64,000 nucleotides of DNA, from positions 1 to 64,000 of the forward strand of contig VKHO01000014.1 in the NCBI GenBank assembly GCA_011125455.1. Reading direction: 5' to 3'. The notes under the pieces are model-generated. The model was not told the origin of the DNA and ran no database searches. It saw only the letters and a program-made list of their open reading frames with translations. Of the stretch, positions 36,632 to 45,107 are shown piece by piece; the first letter of the stretch is position 1, and each line of letters opens with the position of its first letter. This DNA is from Chlamydiales bacterium STE3 (GTDB lineage Bacteria; Chlamydiota; Chlamydiia; Chlamydiales; Parachlamydiaceae). A program made the translations under genes and the position numbers.

Positions 36632-37168
36632 CTACCCTTTACCTGCAATTTCGCGAGCTTTCCTAAGCTTATCCTCATGTAGAGGCCTTAAAATGCTGCG
36701 CGCCATTTGATAGCTTTCATAGCGCTCATTAGTTAACCTTGAAATGCTTTGTAATTGCATATCGTTTTCCACATTGTAGTCATCGACAGTAATGCGGATG
36801 TTTTCCACAAGGCGATCGCGTTCTTCTCGCGAAAACTTAACTTTGTCGTCTTTAAGGTCAACGCCGAGGTCTTTTGCTTTTTTAAGCAAATTTTTGAGTT
36901 CCTGATTATTTGAGCAGTCAATTTTTCCGTTGTCTTCAGTGGAGGTGTTAATTGCTCTTAAAAGTTTGTGTAAGACTCGCACCTTCTCTTGTCGCGCTCT
37001 TAATTCGCTAAGTTCGTTTCGCGTTTTGTCCTTTAACGTCTTTAAGCGCTCGGTGTTGATAAGAAGTATGAGAGCATCTAATGAAAGATTTTGATCACCA
37101 CCATCATGTCCCTCTACGGGCTTAACAAGGTGAGTCATAACAGGATTGTGATTTGTTTGATCCGGCAT
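36632..37168 (-). CDS. Helical protein at the head of the type III translocon operon
   Basis: Not firmly recognised. The 178-residue, highly charged helical protein has no membrane segment. It heads the operon, four bases before the LcrH-like chaperone. The N-terminal LSLDALILLINTERLKTL and the coiled middle NELSELRARQEKVRVLHKLL resemble small type III proteins located in the same cluster in Chlamydia (such as the gene between lcrH and copB there), but the position here differs. A secreted protein or chaperone is possible. GGAGG lies eight bases before its ATG. Confidence 0.6.
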   Translation of the reverse strand: MPDQTNHNPVMTHLVKPVEGHDGGDQNLSLDALILLINTERLKTLKDKTRNELSELRARQEKVRVLHKLLRAINTSTEDNGKIDCSNNQELKNLLKKAKDLGVDLKDDKVKFSREERDRLVENIRITVDDYNVENDMQLQSISRLTNERYESYQMARSILRPLHEDKLRKAREIAGKG

Positions 37169-37286
37169 AAGGTTCCTCCTTTGCAGAGGTTTAGTTTATT
37201 CTTTAAGCCTTTTTTCTAGCAATAGAACTTTGTAATTATATATAATTTCAAAACTCGATTACTAAATTTTTTAATTGGAATTAATC

Positions 37287-38630
37287 ATGAAAAGAGATGC
37301 CTGGGGATCAAGACTGGGTTTTATTTTTGCCGTAGCAGGCTCAGCTATTGGTTTAGCGAATATTTGGCGTTTTCCTTATGTCGTAGGTAATCACGGGGGC
37401 GCTGCGTTTATTTTTGTTTACCTCATATGTCTTTTAGCAATCGGAATTCCTGTTTTCACCGCAGAAATTTTGATCGGTAAACGTTCTCAATTAGATCCGA
37501 GTGGAGCTTTTCGCCGTCTTGGAAGGTCTGCTGCTTGGGGATGGGCGGGAAAACTGACTATTTTAACTGGATTTGTTGTGAGTTCGTTTTATAGTGCAGT
37601 CGCTGGTTGGATTTTGGGTTACTTGCTTGAAGCGCTGAAAGGTAATTTGACAACGATCCAAAATAAACAAGCAGCGATCGATCACTATCTCTCACTTGTT
37701 CTTAATCCTATTTGGGGCGTTGGCTTTCATGGGGTTTTTATTTGTGTGTGTGTTTTTGTTCTCTATTTTGGAGTACGCCATGGAATCGAAAGATGGAATA
37801 AATTTTTTATGCCGATTCTTTTTATTATTTTAACTATTTTAGTTGTTAAAGGCTTCTTTATGCCTAATTCCATGGAGAGTTTAAAATTTCTTCTACAACC
37901 AGACTTTTCTAAAATTACACCCGCGGTATTTTTAATTGCCCTTGGCCAATCATTCTTTACACTAAGTGTGGGCCAGGGAACTCTTGTTACCTATGGAAGC
38001 TATTTGCCTAGGAGAGAAAATATCCTAAAAAGCACCTTGCCTGTTGTCGCAATGGATACATTGGTCTCTATTTTTTCTGCTTTTGCCGTATTCACGATTG
38101 TTTTTGCCGTCGACATGAGGCCGGATTCAGGGCCTGCATTGATTTTCCATACGTTGCCGCTTGTCTTTAGCCAGATCCCTGGCGGTTACATGATGAGTAT
38201 CCTATTTTTCCTACTGGTATTCCTTGCTGCCATGACGTCAGAAATCTCAGCTCTCGAACCAGCTATTGCCTATCTAGTGGATGAGAGAAAATGGTTGCGG
38301 CGCCATGCTGTGATCACATGTGGTTTGGGAGCCTTTTTACTGGGAGTGCCAAGTGCTCTTTCTACTAGCCTGCTAAAAGATGTTTCTGTGCTTGGTTTTC
38401 CCACTTTCTTAGATGCCATTATGTTTATTTGTAGCGAGTTATTGATTCCTATTGGAGGCTTTGCCGCCGTTATGTTAGCCGGATGGGTGTGGGGGAGCAG
38501 AAATGCCATTAGGGAAATTGGTGAAGGGCAGGAAAAAAAGAAATGGCTCAATCGCTATTTCTCTTTTTGTTTTAAGTATCTAAGCCCGATTTTGATCATT
38601 ATTGTTTTTCTAAGTGCATTGTTTTCCTAA
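37287..38630 (+). CDS. Sodium-dependent transporter of the NSS family (amino acids)
   Basis: A neurotransmitter:sodium symporter family member, likely an amino-acid importer. The start is set at ATG 37287 (MKRDAWGSRLGFIF); an in-frame TTG upstream adds four residues. The family block GSAIGLANIWRFPYVVGNHGGAAF is at the N-terminus, then about eleven membrane segments with the LGQSFFTLSVGQGTLVTYGSY sodium/substrate motif and TSEISALEPAIAYLVD. The length of 447 residues is normal. Such carriers are found in Chlamydia too. The substrate cannot be read from the sequence. Confidence 0.9.
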   Translation: MKRDAWGSRLGFIFAVAGSAIGLANIWRFPYVVGNHGGAAFIFVYLICLLAIGIPVFTAEILIGKRSQLDPSGAFRRLGRSAAWGWAGKLTILTGFVVSSFYSAVAGWILGYLLEALKGNLTTIQNKQAAIDHYLSLVLNPIWGVGFHGVFICVCVFVLYFGVRHGIERWNKFFMPILFIILTILVVKGFFMPNSMESLKFLLQPDFSKITPAVFLIALGQSFFTLSVGQGTLVTYGSYLPRRENILKSTLPVVAMDTLVSIFSAFAVFTIVFAVDMRPDSGPALIFHTLPLVFSQIPGGYMMSILFFLLVFLAAMTSEISALEPAIAYLVDERKWLRRHAVITCGLGAFLLGVPSALSTSLLKDVSVLGFPTFLDAIMFICSELLIPIGGFAAVMLAGWVWGSRNAIREIGEGQEKKKWLNRYFSFCFKYLSPILIIIVFLSALFS

Positions 38631-38676
38631 TTTTCGCAAGTTGGTTCTTAACTAATTTTAGCGGTTTGAGTATGAT

Positions 38677-39699
38677 GTGGCTCTTATGCATAGCAATTAT
38701 ATAGAATCACATATTTGCCAAGAGGATGTCATTTTTGAGACTCCTCTTCGGCCGCAATCATTAAGGGATTTTTTAGGTCAGGATCAAATATGCCAACGCC
38801 TTGAAGTCATGATCGATGCGGCCAAGAAAAGGCAGGAAAGCTTAGGCCATTGTCTTTTTAGTGGCCCTCCAGGGCTTGGTAAGACGACGCTTGCTCATAT
38901 TCTCGCCAAGTCTATGGGCTCTAACCTGGTTACAACAACTGGACCTATCATCGAAAAGCCTGGTGATCTGGCTGGTATTTTAACCAATCTAAAGGACGGA
39001 GATATTCTCTTTATTGATGAGATTCATCGCTTGAATCGAGCTGTTGAGGAGTACTTATATTCGGCAATGGAAGACTTTGTCCTCGATCTTGTGATTGATG
39101 CAGGGCCAAATGCAAGGTCTATTCAGGTCAAACTTAATAGGTTTACCCTAGCTGGGGCAACAACACGTATTGGGCTTTTAACCGCTCCTCTACGTTCACG
39201 CTTTGCTTTTACCTGTCGTTTAGATTACTACGACTCCCATGTTCTAAAGGATATCGTTTGCCGGGCAAGTCGTATTCTAGATATTGAACTGGATGGTGAA
39301 GAAGCTTTGGAAATAGCGAATCGATCGAGGGGGACTCCCCGAATTGCTAATAATTTGCTTCGTTGGGTGCGCGATTTTATTCAAGTGCGAGCGCATGGTA
39401 AAAAGGATTTGATCGTGGTAAAAGAAGCACTTTCCTTGCTTGCCATCGATTTTTTGGGCCTTGACGAGATGGATAAAAAAATACTTGAAGTAATTATTGA
39501 CTATCATCAAGGTGGTCCTGTGGGTTTGAGTACAATAGCTGCAGCGATAGGGGAAGAGCCTGACACAATAGAAGAAGTTTATGAGCCATTTTTAATTATG
39601 AAAGGTTTATTAGAAAGAACACCACGAGGAAGAAAAGCGACAGCTCAAGCTTACCATCATCTCAATAAACCGCACCAAATGTCTAGTTATGCCAATTAG
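38677..39699 (+). CDS. ruvB: Holliday junction DNA helicase RuvB
   Basis: RuvB is the hexameric AAA+ motor that drives branch migration with RuvA. LRDFLGQDQ at the N-terminus, Walker A GPPGLGKTT, Walker B ILFIDEIHRL, sensor GATTRIGLLTAPLRSRF, and the C-terminal winged-helix GGPVGLSTIAAAIGEEPDTIEEVYEPFLI are all present. It has 340 residues. The start may be GTG 38677 or the ATG at 38686, and neither has a strong ribosome-binding site. The spoIID-like gene follows after 12 bases, an order also found in other chlamydiae. Confidence 0.96.
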   Translation: MALMHSNYIESHICQEDVIFETPLRPQSLRDFLGQDQICQRLEVMIDAAKKRQESLGHCLFSGPPGLGKTTLAHILAKSMGSNLVTTTGPIIEKPGDLAGILTNLKDGDILFIDEIHRLNRAVEEYLYSAMEDFVLDLVIDAGPNARSIQVKLNRFTLAGATTRIGLLTAPLRSRFAFTCRLDYYDSHVLKDIVCRASRILDIELDGEEALEIANRSRGTPRIANNLLRWVRDFIQVRAHGKKDLIVVKEALSLLAIDFLGLDEMDKKILEVIIDYHQGGPVGLSTIAAAIGEEPDTIEEVYEPFLIMKGLLERTPRGRKATAQAYHHLNKPHQMSSYAN

Positions 39700-39711
39700 G
39701 GAGAATCTCTT

Positions 39712-40560
39712 ATGAAGTTTAAAAAGTTTGCAATATTGTTCTTTACATTTTTCACTATGGCTAATCTTCAAGCTGGGGTTGTTGAGGATTGGCTTAATTA
39801 TTTATGGAAAGGGGAGAACTCTAAACCTCCTGCGATCAAAATCCTTGTCGTTCATGATCAGCCTGGTGTTGTTCTTGAGGTAAAAGGAAAATACCAGATT
39901 TTTGATCCAAAAAATAATAATCATGTCACAACTCGATTCATGGGCAAGCGCAAGTTTGTGCAGGCTCAAAATGATGGTTTAAAATGGGGCGAAGGGTTTC
40001 CCGGTATTCATCAAATTAAAATTGTTCCAGATGACACGCTTACAACCACGTCAATTGATGGCGTAGAATATAAAGGATCTATCTACGTCTATGACGTTGG
40101 TGGTACCATTAGTGTAGTTAATGAAGTAGATATCGAAGATTATCTAAAAGCGGTTCTTGCTACACAGTTTGAAAATAGTTCTCCTGAAGAAGAGCTCTCT
40201 GCTATTGCTATTACAGCACGCACTAATGCAGCTTTTCAAGCGCAGAATCCTAAAAACACATTTTGGGATGTAGAAGCCAGCAAAGTTGGCTATGAGGGCC
40301 AAACACACGCCACTTCTCAAGGGTATGCTATTAAAAAGGCAATCGATAATACCCGCTACATGGTCATGCAAAAAGATGGTGCTTTATTCCCTGCTGTGTG
40401 GGGAACTGCTACCGGTGGTAAAGTGAATCGGGAAAAAGTTACTTTTTCTCGAATTACCCTTTTTGAAGCAGAAGAGATGGCTAAAAAAGGAGATAATGCT
40501 GCTAAGATTTTGGAAAAAGCATTTCCTGAAGCCAAGCTCAAACTCATTTATGCATCTTGA
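39712..40560 (+). CDS. SpoIID/LytB-domain secreted protein, likely peptidoglycan-remodelling
   Basis: SpoIID proteins cut glycan strands of peptidoglycan (denuded glycan). In chlamydiae a SpoIID-like protein has been linked to the peptidoglycan ring at the division site. The 282-residue product has a signal peptide (residues 1-22, ending LQAG). The SpoIID core follows: VEDWL, IYVYDVGG, EVDIEDYLKAVLATQFENSSPEEELSAIA, ITARTNAAF, the ATSQGYAIKKAIDNT segment and VWGTATGGK. A GGGAGA site lies before the ATG. It is co-directional with ruvB. Its 3' end is duplicated at 41795-42107. Confidence 0.88.
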   Translation: MKFKKFAILFFTFFTMANLQAGVVEDWLNYLWKGENSKPPAIKILVVHDQPGVVLEVKGKYQIFDPKNNNHVTTRFMGKRKFVQAQNDGLKWGEGFPGIHQIKIVPDDTLTTTSIDGVEYKGSIYVYDVGGTISVVNEVDIEDYLKAVLATQFENSSPEEELSAIAITARTNAAFQAQNPKNTFWDVEASKVGYEGQTHATSQGYAIKKAIDNTRYMVMQKDGALFPAVWGTATGGKVNREKVTFSRITLFEAEEMAKKGDNAAKILEKAFPEAKLKLIYAS

Positions 40561-40568
40561 TTAAAAAA

Positions 40569-40596
40569 ATAGAAAGAGCTCTTGAGCTCTTTCTAT
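40569..40596. terminator. Bidirectional terminator hairpin after spoIID-like gene
   Basis: ATAGAAAGAGCTC (40569-40581) pairs perfectly with GAGCTCTTTCTAT (40584-40596). An A-run precedes it and T-rich sequence follows. An identical hairpin is found in unit 2 at about 42118-42146. Confidence 0.65.
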
Positions 40597-40661
40597 CGTG
40601 TCAATTTTTCGGCCTATAACCTGATAAAAGTTGAAGTGCTTTCGACTAGTGCACATTATCC
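40597..40661 (-). pseudogene. Remnant of the C-terminal codons of the ancestral F-box/ankyrin gene
   Basis: Read on the minus strand, the codons GCA CTT CAA CTT TTA and then YRPKN-stop are nearly the same as the C-terminal codons left over at 42150-42190 in unit 2. This shows that the short F-box gene of unit 1 once continued to the same end and lost its middle, the ankyrin region. Confidence 0.6.
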
Positions 40662-41327
40662 TCATTTACGAAAAATAACCGTAGAATCTTCATTTAAAAT
40701 AAACCGGAGTATTGGGTTTTTGGGACTTTTATAGAAACTAGGTCTCTTTCGAGGAGGTCTGTATTCGCGAGCCATACCCCTCTTTACAAAATATTGTTTT
40801 AGATACTGGGCTCCCTCAGCAACGTTATCACCCTCATAACCAAGTAACCGAGCGCGGCTATGTAGTGAGATTAGAGAGTGGTTTCTGCCTTGACTACTTA
40901 ATCTAGAGAATCTTGCCAAATCTTTAATTCCTACATGGGATAGAATTTGTTGAATTAGTTCTGTTGGTAGTAGAAACAGCTCAGGTGGCAAAATGGCATT
41001 TACAATCTTACTTTGAAGTACCTTGATTTCATCTTCCTTACCAGAAAACACTCTAACAAACCAATTTTCCTTCATGTGCTTACTTATAAATCTTTGGGCG
41101 ATCTCAGAGGTCTTATATTCCAAAATTTCAAATAAAATTTCTTTAGGTAATTCAGAAAAATTATCGTAGCGGGTGGGGGAGTAGCTAAGGTTGTTCTCTA
41201 CAACAAATAGAATTTTTTTTAATGTCCTTGCGGCGGAATCTTCTTCAGTATATTTTTGAGAAGATCCAACAATATAAAAATGATCTTTTTCAATAACAAG
41301 ATCAAAGTATTTAGCTGTGATGCTCAT
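40662..41327 (-). CDS. F-box-like protein, short form without ankyrin repeats
   Basis: F-box proteins recruit substrates to host SCF ubiquitin ligases, so in an intracellular bacterium this is a probable effector. The start at 41327 (MSITAKYFDL) is chosen because it aligns with the paralogue at 43804; the in-frame ATG 12 bases upstream is not conserved in frame there. The N-terminal 115 residues are of unknown fold and shared by both paralogues. The F-box is at about 119-158: LPTELIQQILSHVGIKDLARFSRLS. The C-terminus is a short basic tail. It looks like a deletion derivative of the longer F-box/ankyrin gene. Confidence 0.75.
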   Translation of the reverse strand: MSITAKYFDLVIEKDHFYIVGSSQKYTEEDSAARTLKKILFVVENNLSYSPTRYDNFSELPKEILFEILEYKTSEIAQRFISKHMKENWFVRVFSGKEDEIKVLQSKIVNAILPPELFLLPTELIQQILSHVGIKDLARFSRLSSQGRNHSLISLHSRARLLGYEGDNVAEGAQYLKQYFVKRGMAREYRPPRKRPSFYKSPKNPILRFILNEDSTVIFRK

Positions 41328-41339
41328 TTTTTTTCTCAT

Positions 41340-41794
41340 TAATAAGTTAATTGGTAAATTATAGCTCTACAATGTGTTATTGTTAGCTCATCTATTCTTT
41401 TTTTAAAAGAAGAATAATAGGCTTATTCGGAGACTTTGCTTGTTATTTATATTAGGAAAAATTTTAAATTATTCTGAAAGTATCTCGAGATGATTATATT
41501 TAAATTCAACTTGCCATCCTTAAATCTAATTTGAACTTAGCTTATTCGCTAATTGGCATCTTTGAGCATTTTGTCCAAGTCACTGACTTTATGGTCTTAC
41601 TCCCACACTTAATTTGATAAGGTTCTCCCGCACGTGCTTTCTTTTCCTGCTTTATACATTTTTAATTTTTGTAGGATTTTAGAGGCTTTATCTCTCTGGA
41701 ATAGAGTGCAATTGGAACACTTGTGAAGGGAAGTATAAAAAACTTTTGGGTAAATATTAAAAGAGCCAATTAATCGTTGAGTATTTTAGCAGAG
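41340..41794. other. Upstream region of the short F-box gene (duplicated)
   Basis: About 450 bp, no supported ORF, 80-90 % similar by eye to 43805-44258. Its conservation between units suggests it holds the promoter region of both F-box genes. No defined boxes can be placed. Confidence 0.5.
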
Positions 41795-42107
41795 TCCTAA
41801 AAACCCATTTTGGGATGTAGAAGCCAGCAAAGTTGGCTATGAGGGCCAAACACACGCCACTTCTCAAGGATATGCTATTAAAAAGGCAATCGATAACACT
41901 CGCTATATAGTCATGCAAAAAGAGGGTGTTTTATTCCCTGCTGTGTGGGGTACCGCTACCGGTGGTAAAATGAATCGAGAAAAAGTTACTTTTTCTCGAA
42001 TTACCCTTTTTGAAGCTGAAGAGATGGCTAAAAAAGGAGATAATGCTGCTAAGATTTTGGAAAAAGCATTTCCTGAAGCCAAGCTCAGACTCATTTACAC
42101 ATCTTGA
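41795..42107 (+). pseudogene. Duplicated 3' fragment of the spoIID-like gene
   Basis: It encodes the last ~104 residues of the SpoIID-like protein (NTFWDVEASKVGYEG-like onward to the stop at 42107) with few substitutions but no 5' part. It is the left edge of unit 2 of the tandem duplication. An internal ATG at 41913 could make a 64-residue peptide, but it has no signal peptide and only the end of the domain, so I take it as non-functional. Confidence 0.88.
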
Positions 42108-42117
42108 TTGTAAAAAG

Positions 42118-42146
42118 ATAGAAAGAGCTCTTGAGCTCTTTCTATC
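42118..42146. terminator. Bidirectional terminator hairpin, copy 2
   Basis: The same ATAGAAAGAGCTC/GAGCTCTTTCTAT hairpin as after the intact spoIID-like gene. Here it separates the spoIID fragment from the ancestral end of the F-box/ankyrin gene at 42150. Confidence 0.6.
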
Positions 42147-42149
42147 GTG

Positions 42150-42346
42150 TCAATTTTTCGGCCTATAAACTGATAAAAGTTGAAGTGCTTCTGGATTGTA
42201 TTTTCGTGCGATGTCCAAAGGGGTCAGTTTAGTAGACGAAAGAATAAATTGATCCGCCCCATGTTTTAACAAAATTTTTACAACTTTGTTGTCAGGCTGA
42301 AAAGTCTGAGAATCACCATATCCACAGGCAAAAGCAAGGAGGGGTA
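42150..42346 (-). pseudogene. Lost C-terminal ankyrin repeat of the F-box/ankyrin gene
   Basis: In other frames of the minus strand this region still encodes ankyrin-type sequence: ACGYGD, QTFQPDNKVVKILLKHGAD and LTPLDIARKYNPEAL, ending YRPKN-stop at 42150. It was cut off from the gene above by a one-base change in the G-run at about 42353-42357 that brings in a stop, and another one-base shift lies about 12 bases further on. Confidence 0.7.
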
Positions 42347-43804
42347 TTAAACCCCCTCGCGCGCTCGTTGATATTTGCGTAGGTATTGTAGTAGAAGTTT
42401 TATGATCTCTGCCTGGTTCGCAAGAACAGCATAATGTAGGGGGGATTTACCGGTACTGTCTAAGATATTAGGGTCTGCTCCATGCTCTAACAAAAGTTTT
42501 ACAACTTCAGGGTTTGGTTGAAAAGTCTGAGGATCACCACATCCACAGGCAAAGGCAAGTGGGGTATTAAAGCCGCAGCCCGCCCGTTTGTTAACATCCA
42601 CGTTGGTTTGAAGGAGAAGTTCTACCATCTCCTCAAGTCCTGCTTCGGCAGCATAGTGTAGAGGATAGATGCCGGTATTGCTTGGAATGTTGGGATCAGC
42701 ACCGTTTATTAATAAATGTTCAACTACTTGTCTGTTGGGGCGGAAAAATTGATGGTAGCCATAGCCACAAGCAAAAACAAGGGGGGTAGCATGGTTTTGG
42801 GAGGAGTGTTCATTAACATTTGCGTTGTATTGAATTAGCATTTCTACTATTTCTTCCAAGCCTGCTTGGGCAGCATAATGCAAGGGACCACTGCCCTTTT
42901 CGTTCAAAAAGTTAGGGTTAACTCCAGCTCTTAATAGGAAACTTAAGATAGTCTTTTCACCATTCATTGAAGCCAAAAGGAGAGCGTTCTTTTGTTTGAT
43001 GCTACATTTTGTGCTCAATCGCCTAAGCTCCATCTGGGCACAAAGTGCTTGTATTAACGGTCTAAATTCTTCAGAATATACTTCCTCGTTCGCAATGAAA
43101 TCCAAAAAATCTTCCTCAGTTAGATTTTTCAGATTTTCTAAAGTTGCCTTGATATTAATAAATTTAACTTCCAGCAATTTATCAAGGAAATCTTGCTTCA
43201 TATAGGAAAAGTATTTCTCTGGAAATAATCCTTGATGGCAAACAACCTTTATCTTTTTAGCAACTTTTTTAAGGTGCCGCAAGGCCTCAATGTGAGAGTT
43301 ACCCTCATAACCAAATGGTCGAGCGCGTCTTGGCAAAGAGGCTAGAGAATGATCTCTGCTTTTGTGGTTTAATTCAGAGAACGCTACCAAATCTTCAATT
43401 TCTAAATAGGAAAGGATTTTTTGAATTAATTCTGGTGGTAGTGGAAACACCGGGGATGGAGAAATAGTATTCACAATCCTAAGTTGAAGTTCATTGACTT
43501 TCTGTTCTGCTTCTGGCTCAAGAAAGTGCTTTATTCCATAATTTTTTTTCCTTTGTATATGTCTGAATCTACGTGCAATGTCAGAGGCCCTTTGTTCCAA
43601 AGCTTCAAATAAATTTTTTTTAGATAATTTAGAAAAATTATCGTGCTGGGAGGAGGTGTAGTTAAGGTTGTTTTTTACAACAAATAAAATTTTTTTTAAT
43701 GTCTTTACAGCGAAATCTTTTTCAGAACTTATTTGTGAGGATTCAGAAATATAAAAAGAATTTTTTTCAATAACAAGATCAAAATATTTATCTGTGATAC
43801 TCAT
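42347..43804 (-). CDS. F-box plus ankyrin-repeat protein, C-terminally truncated
   Basis: A probable host-directed effector: the F-box would bind host SKP1 and the ankyrin repeats would hold the target. The 485-residue product has the shared N-terminal region (1-118), an F-box at about 120-160 (PLPPELIQKILSYLEIEDLVAF), a helical linker (165-265) and six ankyrin repeats from about 268 to 475. Repeats alternate between a normal 33-residue form (GPLHYAAQAGLEEIVEMLI) and a longer form with a FACGYG...FQPN insert, so the growth unit is about 73 residues. The end RAREGV is abnormal and results from a frameshift; the rest of a seventh repeat lies beyond the stop. Confidence 0.82.
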   Translation of the reverse strand: MSITDKYFDLVIEKNSFYISESSQISSEKDFAVKTLKKILFVVKNNLNYTSSQHDNFSKLSKKNLFEALEQRASDIARRFRHIQRKKNYGIKHFLEPEAEQKVNELQLRIVNTISPSPVFPLPPELIQKILSYLEIEDLVAFSELNHKSRDHSLASLPRRARPFGYEGNSHIEALRHLKKVAKKIKVVCHQGLFPEKYFSYMKQDFLDKLLEVKFINIKATLENLKNLTEEDFLDFIANEEVYSEEFRPLIQALCAQMELRRLSTKCSIKQKNALLLASMNGEKTILSFLLRAGVNPNFLNEKGSGPLHYAAQAGLEEIVEMLIQYNANVNEHSSQNHATPLVFACGYGYHQFFRPNRQVVEHLLINGADPNIPSNTGIYPLHYAAEAGLEEMVELLLQTNVDVNKRAGCGFNTPLAFACGCGDPQTFQPNPEVVKLLLEHGADPNILDSTGKSPLHYAVLANQAEIIKLLLQYLRKYQRAREGV

Positions 43805-44393
43805 TTTTTTTTCTCATTACAAGTTAATGATTAAAGGTTAGCCTATAGCGGTTTATTGTTAGCTAATTTTTTCTTTTTTTAAAAGAAGAATAAAAGATTA
43901 TTTAGAATATTTATTTGTTATTTATGCTATGAAAAATTTTAAATTATTCTAAAATATCTCGAGGCGCTTATATTTAAATTTAACTTGCCGTCCTTAAATC
44001 TAATTTGAACTAAGCTTATTCGCTAATTGGCATCTTTGAGCATTTTGGCTAAGCCACTGACTCTACGGTCTTACTCTCACACTTAATTAGATAAGGTTCT
44101 CCTGCGCGTGCTTTCTTTTCCTGCTTACACATCTCTAATTTTTGTAGAATTTTTATAAGCTTTATCTCCGTAGTGGAGTGTGGTTGGAATACTTGTAAAA
44201 GAAGGTATAAAAAACTTTTGGTTAAATATTAAAAGAGCCAATTAATCATTGAGCATTTTGTATGAAAAAAATGTGCTAAAAATGGTAGGCAGTTTTTAAA
44301 TTGCCAAATCTTTTGTCGGTTATAAATTCATTGTGGAAATTTATTGTAAATCCTAATATCACCAATAACATTTATTTTTAATAGGAAGGTGCG
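43805..44393. other. Upstream region of the F-box/ankyrin gene and right edge of the duplication
   Basis: 43805-44258 is the duplicated upstream region; 44259-44393 is unique and leads to the gene at 44394. No ORF is supported. It should contain two divergent promoters. Confidence 0.5.
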
Positions 44394-44924
44394 ATGGAAT
44401 TATCTTGCTCACCCTGCAGTTGTAAGACCATTACAGGGTTTTTTTCTTTTAAAAGCCGTTTAGTGTTTGAAGGTATTGAAGAACCGCTATCTTCCAAAAG
44501 AGGAATTCGCCATCATAGCTTTCTAGTGTCAATAATTTTGCGCATTTTCTGCACAAAAAAGATAGTGGACATTAAAGATATAGATGGAAAAGTTTATCAT
44601 TTAAATCGCGGCAGCCTAAGTAATTGGCTAAAGAAGCACCATGAAGGCCTCTTTGAAGCAACAAACAAAGGGATGCTTAATGTACCTGAATATCGTGTGC
44701 GAAGATGGCTTGATGAAGTTTTAGAAAAGAAATCTCCGGCTTACATCATCGATATAGCTAAGCTCAAATATGATTTGGAAAAAATTGAAGAGCAAAAAAA
44801 GAGCAGTGAAATAAGAGGAGAAAATTTATCGATTTATGAAAGGGGATTGCCTGCAAAAATTGCTCAACTTAGACAAGAATTAGCGAATGCTGAAGCAGAG
44901 AGAGCAGCAGCAAACAAACTTTAA
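44394..44924 (+). CDS. Hypothetical protein with C-terminal coiled coil
   Basis: Not recognised. The 176-residue product begins with a Cys-rich short stretch (residues 5-11), then a moderately hydrophobic segment (about 40-55), a folded middle with DGKVYHLNRGSLSNWLKKHH, and a charged helical C-terminus (residues 120-175). A clear AGGAAGG lies five bases before the ATG, which supports translation. The protein could be a lineage-specific effector; nothing in the sequence proves this. It is adjacent to the F-box duplication but outside it. Confidence 0.6.
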   Translation: MELSCSPCSCKTITGFFSFKSRLVFEGIEEPLSSKRGIRHHSFLVSIILRIFCTKKIVDIKDIDGKVYHLNRGSLSNWLKKHHEGLFEATNKGMLNVPEYRVRRWLDEVLEKKSPAYIIDIAKLKYDLEKIEEQKKSSEIRGENLSIYERGLPAKIAQLRQELANAEAERAAANKL

Positions 44925-45107
44925 ATTGCAGATGGACAATTTGCATGTTAAAGCTTCTTGCTTTGCCTTTGAAAAATCATTGCCTAAATTTTGTTCGGAA
45001 GTAGATATCCATTTTGTGTTATAAACCTTGCGGCAGTTGAAACGCTTATTATTTTTTTGTGCAGATTTGATTTGGAGTCAAAAAAGCACTGATTAGCAAA
45101 GAAAGCC

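Larger units (their letters stand above)
40248..41794. repeat. Tandem segmental duplication, unit 1
   Basis: This unit begins in the last third of the spoIID-like gene (TCCTAAAAAC at 40248) and includes its terminator, the short F-box gene and about 460 bp upstream of that. Unit 2 (41795-44258) repeats the same order. The best-conserved parts are 40248-40641 against 41795-42190, and 41340-41790 against 43805-44258. Confidence 0.88.
41795..44258. repeat. Tandem segmental duplication, unit 2
   Basis: It repeats unit 1 (40248-41794) in direct orientation: spoIID 3' end, hairpin terminator, F-box gene and its upstream region. It is about 0.9 kb longer because its F-box gene retains ankyrin repeats. 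The similarity ends near 44258, matching the end of unit 1 at about 41788. Confidence 0.88.

Noticed and set aside
41913-42107. A 64-codon ORF in the spoIID fragment
   Set aside because: It is only the end of a duplicated domain, without a start region or signal peptide; treated as pseudogene.
40248-44258. CRISPR-like or transposon origin of the repeated segments
   Set aside because: The repeats are two long direct units containing genes, with no spacer pattern, no terminal inverted repeats and no transposase.
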